DNA of 64,000 bases from Mrakia gelida (taxonomy: Eukaryota > Basidiomycota > Tremellomycetes > Cystofilobasidiales > Mrakiaceae), in the NCBI GenBank assembly GCA_024345305.1, contig BRON01000017.1, positions 930,001 through 994,000 of the forward strand, in the 5' to 3' direction. Both the position numbers and the translations under genes were made by a program. Shown here one piece after another: positions 54,189 to 64,000 of this stretch (positions within the stretch are counted from its first letter, which is position 1; every line of letters starts with the position of its first letter). Under the pieces are notes generated by a model. The model searched no databases and had not been told where the DNA came from. It saw only the letters and a program-made list of their open reading frames with translations.

Positions 54189-54925
54189 GTCGCCTTGCAT
54201 CCTTCGTCTACCCCTCCCACTCGACTTCTCCCTCCCTCCCTCGACCTCCCTCGTATCATCGACCACTCTCCTCCCTTCGACGTCGACCTCCCCTCCCTCC
54301 CTCCCTCCCTCCCTCGCCTAAACCACCCCCTCCCAACCCAACCCTCGACCATGGCTCCTCACCGGACGATCCATCCCCTCCCCTTTGCATAGCATCCTAC
54401 TACTCTCTCCCTTCATCCTTCTTTTATTTCTACTATCGCTCGTCCGCTCGCGCGTTCGAGTTGTTGTTCGTTTCGATTCGCACTTCGTGTTTTCACCCTT
54501 CCTCCATCCACGCCCTCCTCCAACCCCATCATCATCCACTCCTTTGGTTTCTCTTTTGCTTCGTTCGTTAATGTCTTTATGATCTCCATGCCTTGCTTGC
54601 TCGGACTCGGAAGGCGACGACGGGAAGAAAGAACGCTCGACGCGTCGAATCAAACTCGGCTCGACTGAACGCTCGTTCTCCTGGACCCAGTCGACCTCAA
54701 GCACTCTGAGTCTTCTTGGCGAGCTACGTCTACACATGCTCGGGTCTGGCCCTTCATCCGAGTCTCGCTCGCGAAGAGGGAAGGTCGAACGAGGTGAACG
54801 AAGGGAATGAAACGAAGAGTCGGGTCGTCGCTTCTCTCGCTCGCGCAAGTCGTTTTAGAGAAACGAGAAGCTAAGCTCACATCGCAGATCTACAAGATAA
54901 GAAGCCTAATCTATCCTGACCTAGT
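54189..54925. other. Convergent 3' region with CCCT repeat
   Basis: The region lies between the coiled-coil gene stop (+) and the LYS2 stop (-). It includes a short tandem CTCC repeat near 54288-54314; no gene recognised. Confidence 0.5.
54288..54314. repeat. (CTCC)n tandem repeat, G-rich on the minus strand
   Basis: At least six successive CCC runs separated by single T lie just downstream of a stop codon. The complementary strand has the G3+N1 pattern of a G-quadruplex. Confidence 0.7.
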
Positions 54926-57900
54926 CTACGCTCCACTGCTCCTTCCAATCGCCTTCGCATCTCCCACCAACACCGGCAGCTTCCTCGACCCCTTCTCCTC
55001 CTCCGGCGCGTCCAAGAACCCAGCCTTCACCAACCAACTCAAGTACCTCCCCAACACCTCCTCGCTAACATGCATCGAGTCCCTCTCTCCAGCTCCCACC
55101 AGCATCCTCCGAGTGTTCTGATCGTCCAGCTCGGCGCTCTTGGTGCTCGTAGGCAGATCGTCGAGGACGAAGTGAAGGAGAGGGAAGAGGGCGTTGTCTC
55201 CGACTTCGAGGACGTGGTTCTCGAGCTTGGATCGCCAGTCAAGGTAGGAGGTGGTGGAGACGTTGTAGCCGTAGGTGGCGAGAGGGGAGAGGAGATCGTT
55301 GTATCGGACGGCGGGTCGGGAGGTGACGTGGGCGACTGAGATGGATCCGAAGGGGGATTGTTGGGAGGAGGGAGGAGGGAAGACCGAGGAGACGGAGGTG
55401 ATTCGAGCGACGTGGTCGACGGGGACCATGTTGATGGTGTTGTTGATATCGGGAACGAGTCCGAGTTGGATGGATCCCTTGACGAGTCGCCAGATGAAGT
55501 CGTCGGTGTTGGTGACTGAAGGAAGAAGAGACGCGACGACGACGAAAGAAAAGATCAGCTTCAAGCTTCGACGCGACGGAGAGCTCCCTCGAGAACGAGC
55601 CTCGAGAGAGATGAGGAAGAGAATCAAGATAGAGACTCACCAGCAGTCTCCGAATCTCCAACAACGTATCCTGGTCGAACGATCCATCCCGAGAGACCTC
55701 GCTTTCCAGCCTCCATGATCAACTTCTCCGCGACCCACTTGGTCTGCCCGTATCCAGTCGTGAGACCCTCCCTCGATCCCTCGATATCGTCGGCCTCAGG
55801 AAGTCCCGCTCCTCCAGCCTGGATGAGCTGTTCCGAGAGTCGAACGAAGTGTTCGGTCTCGACGGTGGCGGTGGACGAGACGAACGAGAACGACTTGGGG
55901 TGGTGAGTCGAGGCGAGGTCGATGGCGGTGAGGGTGGAGAGGACGTTGGGAGATCGAAGTCGACCGTAGTTGTAGACCCAGTGGACCTGAAGAGAGAAGA
56001 GAAGAAGGAAGGAGAGGGGGTCAGAAGCGAGTCGCGAGCGAACGACGAGACGAGACGAGACGCGACGAGAACGAAAAGACTCACGAGAGCTCCGTTGTGA
56101 ACAACAGCATCCGACTCCTCAGCGATCCTCTCCCAGGTCTTCGCATCCAGCCCAAACTTCTCCTCCGACAGATCTCCCACGATCGCCTCGACTCGTCCCT
56201 CGGAAACCCACTTCTCGTCCCACGCGTTCCTTCCCTCTCCACTCTCCCTCAACCTCGCAAGTCCCTCCTCGCTCGACTTGGCCCTAACGAGGCAGATGAC
56301 CTTAGCGACCTTGGCTCCTCGTCGCTCGAGCAGATCCCGAAGGATGAACGCTCCGAGGAATCCAGTCGCTCCCGTCAAGAACACCGTCTTGGACTTGGTG
56401 TCGAAGTCGGCGGGGAGGGACGCGTACGAAGGGAGGAGCTTCTTGGAGAGGATGGCGAGATCCTTCTCGTAGTCCTCTCCCGAAGGAGAGACCCCGTCCG
56501 TCTTGACCGCCGAAGCAGACTTGGAAGCGGCCGAGGTGGTAGCGAATCCGAGATCTCCAGATCGAAGAGCGTCGATGGCTCCGGCGAGTCCTCGGATGGT
56601 AGGCTGCTCGAAGACGAGTCCGAGAGGAGCGTTGACGACGAAGGCCTTCCTGATCTCGAAGATGAGTCGAGTAGCGAGGATGGAGTGACCTCCGAGGTCG
56701 AAGAAGTTGTCGTCCAGGTCGATGGGGAGGGAAGGGGAGGTGAGGAGCTTGGCCCAGATGGCGTGGATGGTTTCCTCGGAAGGGGAGAGAGGGACGGCGG
56801 TTCCAGCCTTGGTGGACTTGGACTTCTTGGAGGGTCGAGGAGGAGCGGAGGTGTCGGGGAAGGGGAGGGAGGGCTTGTCGATCTTTCCGTTGGGGTTGAG
56901 AGGCATTCGAGCGAGAGGGACGTAGACTGAGGGCGACGAGCAGGATCGGAAGCGAAGCGAAGAGTGTGAAGGTGAGAAGAGTCAGCAAAGAAGGAAGGAC
57001 GAGGAAAGGGAGAGAGCGACGAGCGTAGGAACGAGGACGCGACGCGACTCGATTCCAGTGGAACTCACCTGAAGGGATCGAGTAACTCGGCAACTTCTTC
57101 TTGAGATGCTCCCTGATATCCTTGATCAACTTCCTGTACCTCCTCACCCCCTTCTCAACCTCAGTCCTCTTCCCACCCTCCTCTCCCTCCTCCTCGTCGT
57201 CCTCCTCGCTCTCGTCGTCGCTCATCAGCTCCCTCAACTCGTCTCCTCCTTGAGGAACAAAGTACGACACCAGCACCTTCTCCTCGTTCTTGTCCCTCCT
57301 CACGAGCGTGACGTTCTCCCTAACGAGGGGATGCCTCGAGAGATGGGTATCAATCTCCCCAAGCTCGATTCGGAATCCTCGGATCTTGACCTGATCGTCG
57401 GCTCGTCCAGTGCACTCGACCGTTCCATCGGGGAGGTACCGACCGAGATCTCCAGTCCTGTACATTCGATCTCGAGGTCCGAACCAGAACTCTCCTGCGG
57501 GAGTCCCAACGAGAGGATCGATTCCGTGTCCGAGGACGGCTCCCTCCGAGAACCAGTTCTGGACAAACTTCTCCTTGGTCGCTTCGGCGTCGAGGTAGCC
57601 TTCAGCCATTCCTCCGGATCGAACGTAGAGCTCTCCGACTTCTCCGATAGCACACTTGACGTTCCTGTCGGCTCTGTTGACGACGAGGAGTTGGACGTCG
57701 ATCATCCCTTGTCCGGCAGGCATGATGTCCTTTTGAGTCGCCAGGAAGGTTCCGTCGACCGAGACGGGAGGGATGGCGAAGTAGGAGACGGCTCGTTGGG
57801 TCTCGGTCGTACCGTACATGTTGATGATTCGAACGTTCGACGCGAGGGATTGGAGTCGAGTGCAGTCTCGCTTGGTGAGGACGTCTCCGACGAAGAAGGC

Positions 57901-60092
57901 GTTTCGGAGGGTAGGGATTTGAGAGGTGGCTCCGGCGGAGAGGAGTTGACCCATGGCTGCAGAAGACGAGATAGAAGTTGGAGTCAGGACGAGAAGAGGG
58001 AAGGGTGGGAGGGAGAAGCGTGAAGACGAAAAGACGAACCTGGAGTGAGATGAGTTACGGTAACCTGCGACTGAGCCATCCATTCGGCGAGACGTCCAGG
58101 GGTTCCGATGTCGTCAGCGGTGGGGACGTGAAGTTGAGCTCCGAGGAAGAGAGGGGTGAAGACTGGAAGAAGGGGAAGTGCACGAAAGTCAGCTCGAGCG
58201 ACGCGACTCTCTCGCCTCCGTTTCGGCACCCAAGCCAAGAGGATTCGAACTCACTATCCCTCTGAATAGGATCATGAGCGATTCCACTCAACATCGTGAA
58301 CTTCTCCTCCTTCCCCAACCCGAACCTCTCTCCCATCCAAGGGAAGAAGTGGGTCAACGAGTAATGTCGTCCCTTGACTCCCTTAGGGATTCCAGTCGAT
58401 CCACTCGTGAACGACAGGGTTCCAGGACTATCCGGACCGAGGACGACTCCCGTGGGCTCGCTGGCTCGAGGTCGAACGCTGTCGAGGATGTCTGAGTCCG
58501 AGGAAGACGACGAGGAGGGACCACCGACGATTTGACCGGAGGGAAGGAGGGAGAGCGCTGGGATGATGAGTCGAAGAGGGAGAGGAAGAGATGAAGCGAC
58601 AAAATCTTGGACGGTTTGGTGGAGGGTTCCGGCTGAGGAGAGGACGATGAGAGCTCGAGGAGTGGAGACGGAGAGGTAAACGGTTTGTCGGGAGGGAGGG
58701 TAGGCGGGATCTGCAGCGAGAGAAGAGAGGAGGGCACGCGACGGAGAGTCAGTTTCGAACCCAGCGAGCTCGAGAAAGGGTACAGAGTAGACGATACGAC
58801 TGACCGATGACCGAGAAAACTCCTCCAGCCTTGAGAGCACCCATCACAGCGACGACCAGCTCGACCCTCCTCGCAGCGTAGATCATCACAACCTCTCCTC
58901 TCTCGAGACCTCCCTCGATCAACCTGTGGGCGACGACGTTACTGGCCTCGTCGATGGTCTTGTAGGTGTAGGTCCTCCTCTCCTGACTGGGTCCCTCGAG
59001 CACACTGGAAGCGTTCTCGATGCTCTCGACGACGCAAGGTCGATCTGGGTGAGCTCGCGCGTTGGCGGAGAAGATGTCGGTGATGGGACCTTTGAAGCCT
59101 GCCCAGTCGAGGTCGGCCGTAGGATCGGGGAGGAAGGAAGACTGGGTAGGGGTGAGGAGAGGGAGGACGAGGATGGAGGTGGTGGTTGAGGCGGCAGGGG
59201 AGGAGGAAAGGGTGAGGACGAGGGAGAGGAGAGATTGAAGGGTGTGAAGAGCTCGGGAGGGGGAGAAGAGGAGCGAGTTGGAGGTGAGGGAGAGGGAGGG
59301 GGCTATAGGAGAGAGTGGGGAGTAGAACGAGAGTCAGTGCATATAGAGTTGTAGGGAGGAAGAGCGAGAAAAAGAGAAGGAATGGAAGGTGAGCTCGGTT
59401 CAGCCCGACTCCTCCCTTCCTTCCCTCCCTCTCGACTCCCCTCCCCCTCCTCCCTTGGCGAGAAAAAAAGAGGAGAGAAAACCTGACTCACCTCCCGTCT
59501 GTTGATCCTTTCCGTAAACGAGAGTCATATCGGTCTCGAGACCCATTCCTCCTGCTGGTTCGAGGGACGACGAGTTGGACTCGCTCTCGTCCAAGAACCT
59601 GACTCTGAAGAGAGGTCCCTCCCCTCGTTCAGGCTGGGTCCTCTTGATCTCCTTCTCAAGTTCGTCTAGGGGTACGGCGTCCCTCTTGGCTTCCTCCTCT
59701 ACCTGAATGACCTGCTTGAGCAAGGAAGCGAAGGTCTCTCCTTCTCCGATGTTGATCAAGAGAAGGAGAGGAGTCGACGAGCTCGCTCCGTTCCAGTCGA
59801 TGGATTTGGCCGACATGCAGATGAGCAAGGAAGGGTCGGGTGTGTATCGATGAAGGAGGAGGATGAAGGAGGTGAGGAGGAGTTGGAAGGGAGTAGGAGC
59901 GGGCGAAGGAAGGGTGGATTGGGAGGAGAGAGAGTCGAGCGAGTCGAGGTGAGAAGGGGAGAGAACGATCGTTTGGACCGACTCAACCACTCGAGCAGGA
60001 GAAGGCCGAGGGTAGTCCGTAGGGAGAGCCAGAGAGGGCAAAGAGGAGAGTCGAGTCGACCATCGAGAGAGGCGGGAAGAGAGGTCCGTCAT
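54926..60092 (-). CDS. LYS2: L-2-aminoadipate reductase (alpha-aminoadipate semialdehyde dehydrogenase)
   Basis: This enzyme of the fungal lysine pathway adenylates aminoadipate, loads it on a carrier protein and reduces it with NADPH. ATG 60090-60092. Order: a condensation-like N-terminus; adenylation domain with [69 protein letters not shown] and [16 protein letters not shown]; carrier domain with the phosphopantetheine Ser in [14 protein letters not shown]; reductase domain with [54 protein letters not shown] (YxxxK) and [19 protein letters not shown] is at 54926-54928. It needs a phosphopantetheinyl transferase (Lys5 type) encoded elsewhere. A strongly acidic insert lies in the C-terminal adenylation subdomain at about 57165-57224. 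Eight or so introns. Confidence 0.97.
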
Positions 60093-60563
60093 GGTTTGGA
60101 GGGGAGATGGAGGAGAAGGAAGGGAGGGAAGAAAGAGAGAGGCTCAGTTTTCGACCCGCTCGCCTCGGAAGGTGACTCGACGCTGCAGGTCCAATTTCTG
60201 CTGATCAGAGAAGGTTTTCGTTAGCGGACCAGGCTCCGAAGACCATCAGACGAAAGGGAAGCAAGAGAAGTAGCTCGTAAAGCAAAAAGAAGCGTAATAA
60301 TCGTGATCGCTCGTCTAGAACTACGAGATACAACAGGATTCCGACTCAACCGGCCCTCCAGCTTCAAACGCGACGCGGCGAGATCGTCTAGAGTCCGGAG
60401 AGAGCTATTAGCAGCTAGGGAATACGACGAGGGCGTATGAGACGAGAAGACGTGAGATAGCGAGCTGAGACGAGATACAGAGGGTCCAAGAACGAAAAGC
60501 GACGGGAGATGACTTCAAGTCGCGACGCGACCCCCAAACGACGAAAACGACGGGATTTGACGG
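60093..60563. other. LYS2 promoter and F-box-like 3' UTR
   Basis: Both genes are minus-strand. No gene seen, and no clear control element could be assigned by eye. Confidence 0.5.
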
Positions 60564-61876
60564 CTATCTTGGGAGGAAGGAGAGGACGCTGGGATAGGGT
60601 CGATTAGGCACGATGGGAGGTGGTGGCATGATCGAGTTGAAAGCTTGGAAGGTCTGAGGGAGGCGAGGATCCTGATTCGAGTGGTAGAGCTGAGAAGCTG
60701 CAGAGAGAAGAGAGAGGGAAGGATTTCAGCTCGTGGGACCAAAAGAAGAGCTCGTAGAGCCAAGACACGAGCCAGAATCACGGGAAGACCAAAACGAAAG
60801 GCTCACCCTCGGACTTGATCTCTTCAACCTCGACCGCGAACAACCTCCTCGCGCTCGTCTTCAACTCCAGCAACGCACCCTCCACCTCCTGACTGTCTGC
60901 CTCTGAGTCAACCACCAGCACGATCGACCCTTCCTGCATCGTCCCGAAGTTGAAGATCCTCGAGGTCTCCTGCATCCCTGTGAGGAATGAGCCCACGTCG
61001 GGTTGAGCCCATGAAAGGAGGGTCGAAAGGCGAAGTCGAAGGATCCTCCTTCGCTCGAGCGTGGGAGAAGGAAGGTAGGCGAGGAGAGGGAGTTGAGGGA
61101 TCGAGGGAGAAGAGGAGTATGGGGATCCGAAGGGGAGGCAACCGGAGAAGGTGACGCTGACGAGCCTGGTCCAGTTGAAGAGGATGGGAGGGATGGATCC
61201 GAGGTCGAAGTACGGACTTCGTGCTCGATGACGATAGGGGACGCTGAAGGTGCATTCGAGAGGGTTGAGGAGAGGGAGAAGGAAGATATAGAGGATGCCG
61301 AGGGTGTTGGAAGGGTTGGATTGGCAGGAGATGTGGAGAGAATCGAGTTGGAGATGGGAGGAGTTGATGGATCTGGAGGAGTGAAGGTCGAGGAGGAGAG
61401 GGACGCATCCTTGAGGTGGTGAACGGAGGTCGCAGACGAGGTTCCGTATCTGGGAGAGACCGAGGAGGGAGTCAATTCGAGATGGAGGGTGATCCTGGAG
61501 AATTTCAGAGCGAGCGGAGAATCAGTGAGAGGTGTGAGAGGCAAGAAAGAGCAAAGGAAGGAAAGGTCGAGCTCACCTTTCTCCTCCTCGGTCTGTCACA
61601 AAACAGCTGCTCCAACTGCCTCAGCGACTCTATCCTGACCTCTGATCGACCGTAGAGAAGAGGAGAGGTTGATACTAAAAAGTCATACGAGGCTCTCCCC
61701 AGTCTGGAGAGGGAATCCTGGTCGGAAGCGTCGAAGATGAGGAGGAGCACGTCCCAAGGCAAGAGAGGTCGGAGGAGAGATCGAATGTTCTGCAGGTGTT
61801 TCAAAGTCGCACGAACATGTCAGTTACTTCGTTTTTGATGAGAAAACACAGGCTAGAGTGTCCTCACCTCTGGCAT
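60564..61876 (-). CDS. F-box-like protein, complete paralogue of the left-edge gene
   Basis: ATG 61874-61876 begins a 9-nt first coding exon (MPE), spliced to NIRSLLRPLLPWDVLLLIFD, then SDQDSLSRLGRASYDFL and SPLLYGR. This is the LPxDVLxxIF...DSLxxLxxxSxxF pattern of an F-box. Next come RIESLRQLEQLFCDRPRRRK, an intron, then a Leu-rich region of about 190 residues with repeated strand-like steps (LDSLHISC, FNWTRLVSVTFSGCLPF), ERRRILRLRLSTLL and MQEGSIVLVVDSEA, and an E-rich helix. The last exon (SQLYHSNQDPRLPQTFQAFN) is Pro-rich and ends at TAG 60564-60566. The body may be an LRR-like substrate-binding fold. The role as an SCF adaptor is inferred from the F-box only. Confidence 0.75.
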
Positions 61877-62713
61877 CTTTGATGGGCGTTGAGGAGAGAA
61901 ACCTTTCTCGAGAGGGAAGGAGGAAGGACGAGGTCTGTTTCCCGACGAAAGATTAGGTCAGCTTTGCTCTCTTCCTCTTCTCTTTCTCCTCCTCTCCCCT
62001 CTGCCCGCTACCCACGACTGTATCTTAAGCTCGACTCACAGCTGAAGATCTCTATCTTCGGTTCTACGCTCACTTTAGTTGAGAGAAAGGAAGTCTGAGG
62101 AGGAAGGGAGATCGGAAGGTTCGACTTCGGCGGAAAGGACGGCGACTTCGAAGGAGGAGCGCGATGGACCGACCTCGAGGCGTGGGGGCTGGGACAGAGC
62201 CAAAAACTTCCTCTGCTTTGAGGTGAGGAGCGTGGTGAGCGGTGGTCACGGTGGATCAAAGAGAGTGGGAGAGACGAAGGGGAGGTGAGGCGGAAGAGGA
62301 GAGACGCGTCGCGCTTCAGTCGTCGAAAGCCGATTTTCTTTCCCTCTCTCCTTGTCCATGCCCCTTGTTCTTCACTCGCAGCTGCGAGGAACATACTCGA
62401 CCTGTATATAGGTAGCTGGCAGACCTCGCTTCCCTACAGGTCAGTCACAAATCTGCATCGGTTCGGTTTCGAAGCGGTGCTCGAGATCTCGCTAACCTCT
62501 TTCTTACTCTGGTTCCCGCGAAGATCTTCGCTCAGGATCCAATCTCGTCTAGAGCTCTCGCGCGTCACGGTTCACAGTGCGAAGCGAGCCGGTCTTTTCC
62601 TGTGTTTTACCGAAGACTGAAAAGCGACGCGGTCGACCTTCTCGTTCTTCTACCTTCAATCCACCACCACCACCTCTTCTTTCGCCTCTTTCTTCTTACC
62701 CTCTCATTCTACT
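61877..62713. other. Divergent promoter region
   Basis: The region lies between the F-box-like gene (-) and the RTA1-like gene (+). It contains a GACGCGTC palindrome at 62303-62310; no gene recognised. Confidence 0.5.
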
Positions 62714-64000
62714 ATGTCAGACTACAAAGTCGCCAGTAAGTTCCTTTCGATTGCAGACGTGAAGACTAGCGAAGCTGACCTTCCCTCGTCGCGACTTCGG
62801 TTCTGAACAGACACCACTTTCGTCAACCCCGTCGTTGGATCGCCCAACCTCGACCTTGGAAAGGTCACCTACTACTCCTGTGAGTCCCCCGTATCCCTAG
62901 CTCCTGCCCAAGTGCACTCGCTGATGCGAAGCTGTTTCAATTCGCTGTCGCAGATGGTTACAACGTCAACTTTGGTCAAGCCGTCTTGTATGCTGCTCTC
63001 CTCGCCATCTCGCTCTGTCAGTATGAATCAATCGTTCGTGCACAAAGCTTCTCTGACTCCGAGGTCACCTCCTTCACAGTCCTTCACGTCTATCAAGCGT
63101 TCAAATACAAAGTTCGTTGGATGCTTTGGACAGTCGCTTTCGGAGCAGCAGGTTCGCGTTTCTCTATTCTTACTTCACTCGTCGCATTCCTCGAGCTGAC
63201 TGTCTATTTCGATGACCTCTCGCGGACAGGGGAAGCGCTCGGCGTGAGCGTCGTCTCTTTGGATCGCTTCGACGACGCGCGCACGCGAGCTGACATTTCT
63301 TCCTTCTTTCTCTCTTTCAGTGGGCAGCTCGAGCTTGGTCTGCTAAAGCGACCACTTGGGATTCCTCTGAGGGAGGATACTGGCTCTCTCCCGACACCCC
63401 TTTCATCATTCAGTGAGTCCCTTTGAGGGTTTTCTTTCCTCGAGCTCGACGACGCATCGCGAATCGCGATCCAAGCTGACTCTGTTCGAATCGCGATCAG
63501 AATCGTTACCCTCATCTTCTGCCCAGCATTCATCCAAGCTGCCAACTATCTCGTGTTGGGAATAATGGTCGCCAAGTTTGGGTGAGTCGCGTCTCTCCAT
63601 CGCTTTGCTCAGCTTCGACGCGTGACTCAACCTGAAACGGCTTTGATTCTCTTCCCCAGTATTCAGTATTCTCGTCTCACTCCTCGAAGATACCTCGGGA
63701 TCTTCTTGACTGTGGACTTTTTTTCGGTAAGTGTCTTTGAAGGTGCTTGACCGAGCATTTTCGACCAGTCAAGCAGAGCTGACGAGCTTTGTCCGCGTCG
63801 TCGATTTACCATTCAGCTCCTCGTTCAAGCCTTCGGAGGATCCTCAGCCTCTGGACCCGATGCGACTCCTCACCAGATCGATATCGCGATCTACATCATG
63901 CAAGCGATGAGTCATTTCTGACAAACCTGTTGTCGAGACGACGCCGGTGCATTCGTTTTCAACAGGGAATCTTCTTTCAACTCGGTTGGTCTGGCTCAAC
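62714..64000 (+). CDS. RTA1-like multi-pass membrane protein, 5' part (runs off window)
   Basis: The RTA1/RTM1/Rsb1 family comprises seven-TM fungal proteins linked to lipid or sphingoid-base export and drug tolerance. ATG 62714 gives MSDYKVANTTFVNPVVGSPN. Then YGYNVNFGQAVLYAALLAIS (TM1), VRWMLWTVAFGAAGEALG (family GExxGW/Y-type motif), WAARAWSAK, PFIIQIVTLIFCPAFIQAAN (the IxxxxPxFIxAxxY core motif), YLVLGIMVAKFGIQYSRLTP, RYLGIFLTVDFFSLLVQAFG and a start of the next helix IYIMQGIFFQLGWSGS. Eight introns occur within the window, each with a CTGAC-type branch. Family identification is good; the substrate is unknown. The 3' end lies beyond 64000. Confidence 0.85.

Noticed and set aside
54318..54848. 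176-codon minus-strand frame between the coiled-coil gene and LYS2
   Set aside because: Arg/Ser/Glu-rich with no motif; it sits in the convergent 3' region.
1..64000. Mobile elements, CRISPR arrays, rRNA genes, viral remnants, toxin genes
   Set aside because: No terminal repeats, integrase or reverse-transcriptase motifs, spaced repeats or rRNA sequence were noticed. The window is eukaryotic and all long exons belong to cellular genes.

Overview
The window is nuclear DNA from a fungus, most likely a basidiomycete yeast of the Pucciniomycotina (a Microbotryomycetes / Rhodotorula-like red yeast). Genes are densely packed and broken by many short introns. The introns have GT donors (often GTGAGT, GTTCGT or GTCAGT), a nearly constant CTGAC branch site and a CAG acceptor. 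The DNA is GC-rich with pyrimidine-rich leaders, and the gene set includes a CAP10-type GT90 glycosyltransferase, fungal LYS2 and an RTA1-like protein. The species call is inference from style; no rRNA or other marker is present.

Layout, left to right: the 3' part of an F-box-like gene (+); a WAPL cohesin-release factor (-); ribosomal protein uL4/RPL4 (-); a PAP2-type sphingoid-base-phosphate phosphatase (+); Mediator subunit MED21 (+); a CaiB/BaiF CoA-transferase (-); a GT90 glycosyltransferase (-); a membrane-anchored alpha/beta hydrolase with a TAP-like C-terminus (-); a GNAT acetyltransferase (-); a seven-knuckle CCHC protein of the CNBP/Gis2 type (-); a very long gene (-) that I propose as a Red1/SYCP2-like meiotic axis protein; a short unknown gene (-); PRP3 of the U4/U6 snRNP (-); a small unknown gene (+); a La-motif protein (-); sideroflexin (+); a secreted ferritin-like protein (+); an inverted paralogue of the small unknown gene (-); a coiled-coil unknown (+); LYS2 (-); a complete F-box-like gene (-) paralogous to the one at the left edge; and the 5' part of an RTA1-like membrane protein (+).

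This is mostly ordinary housekeeping chromosome: translation (RPL4, CNBP-like, La-motif protein), splicing (PRP3), transcription (MED21), lysine synthesis (LYS2), mitochondrial serine/iron-sulfur support (sideroflexin), sphingolipid turnover and cell-surface glycosylation. There is no operon logic and no mobile element was seen.

The unusual content lies in three places. (1) The exon structure: reading frames and family motifs force exons of 4, 9, 10, 12, 15, 18, 19 and 20 nt. One 9-nt exon completes the catalytic nucleophile elbow of the hydrolase, and the 4-nt exon is needed to avoid a stop in the ferritin-like gene. (2) Two separate paralogue pairs sit inside the same 64 kb in opposite orientations. 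(3) The roughly 7.6-kb gene at 29420-36987 has the domain order expected of a chromosome-axis core protein. Exon joins were worked out by eye from splice signals and frame; joins not described explicitly are approximate.
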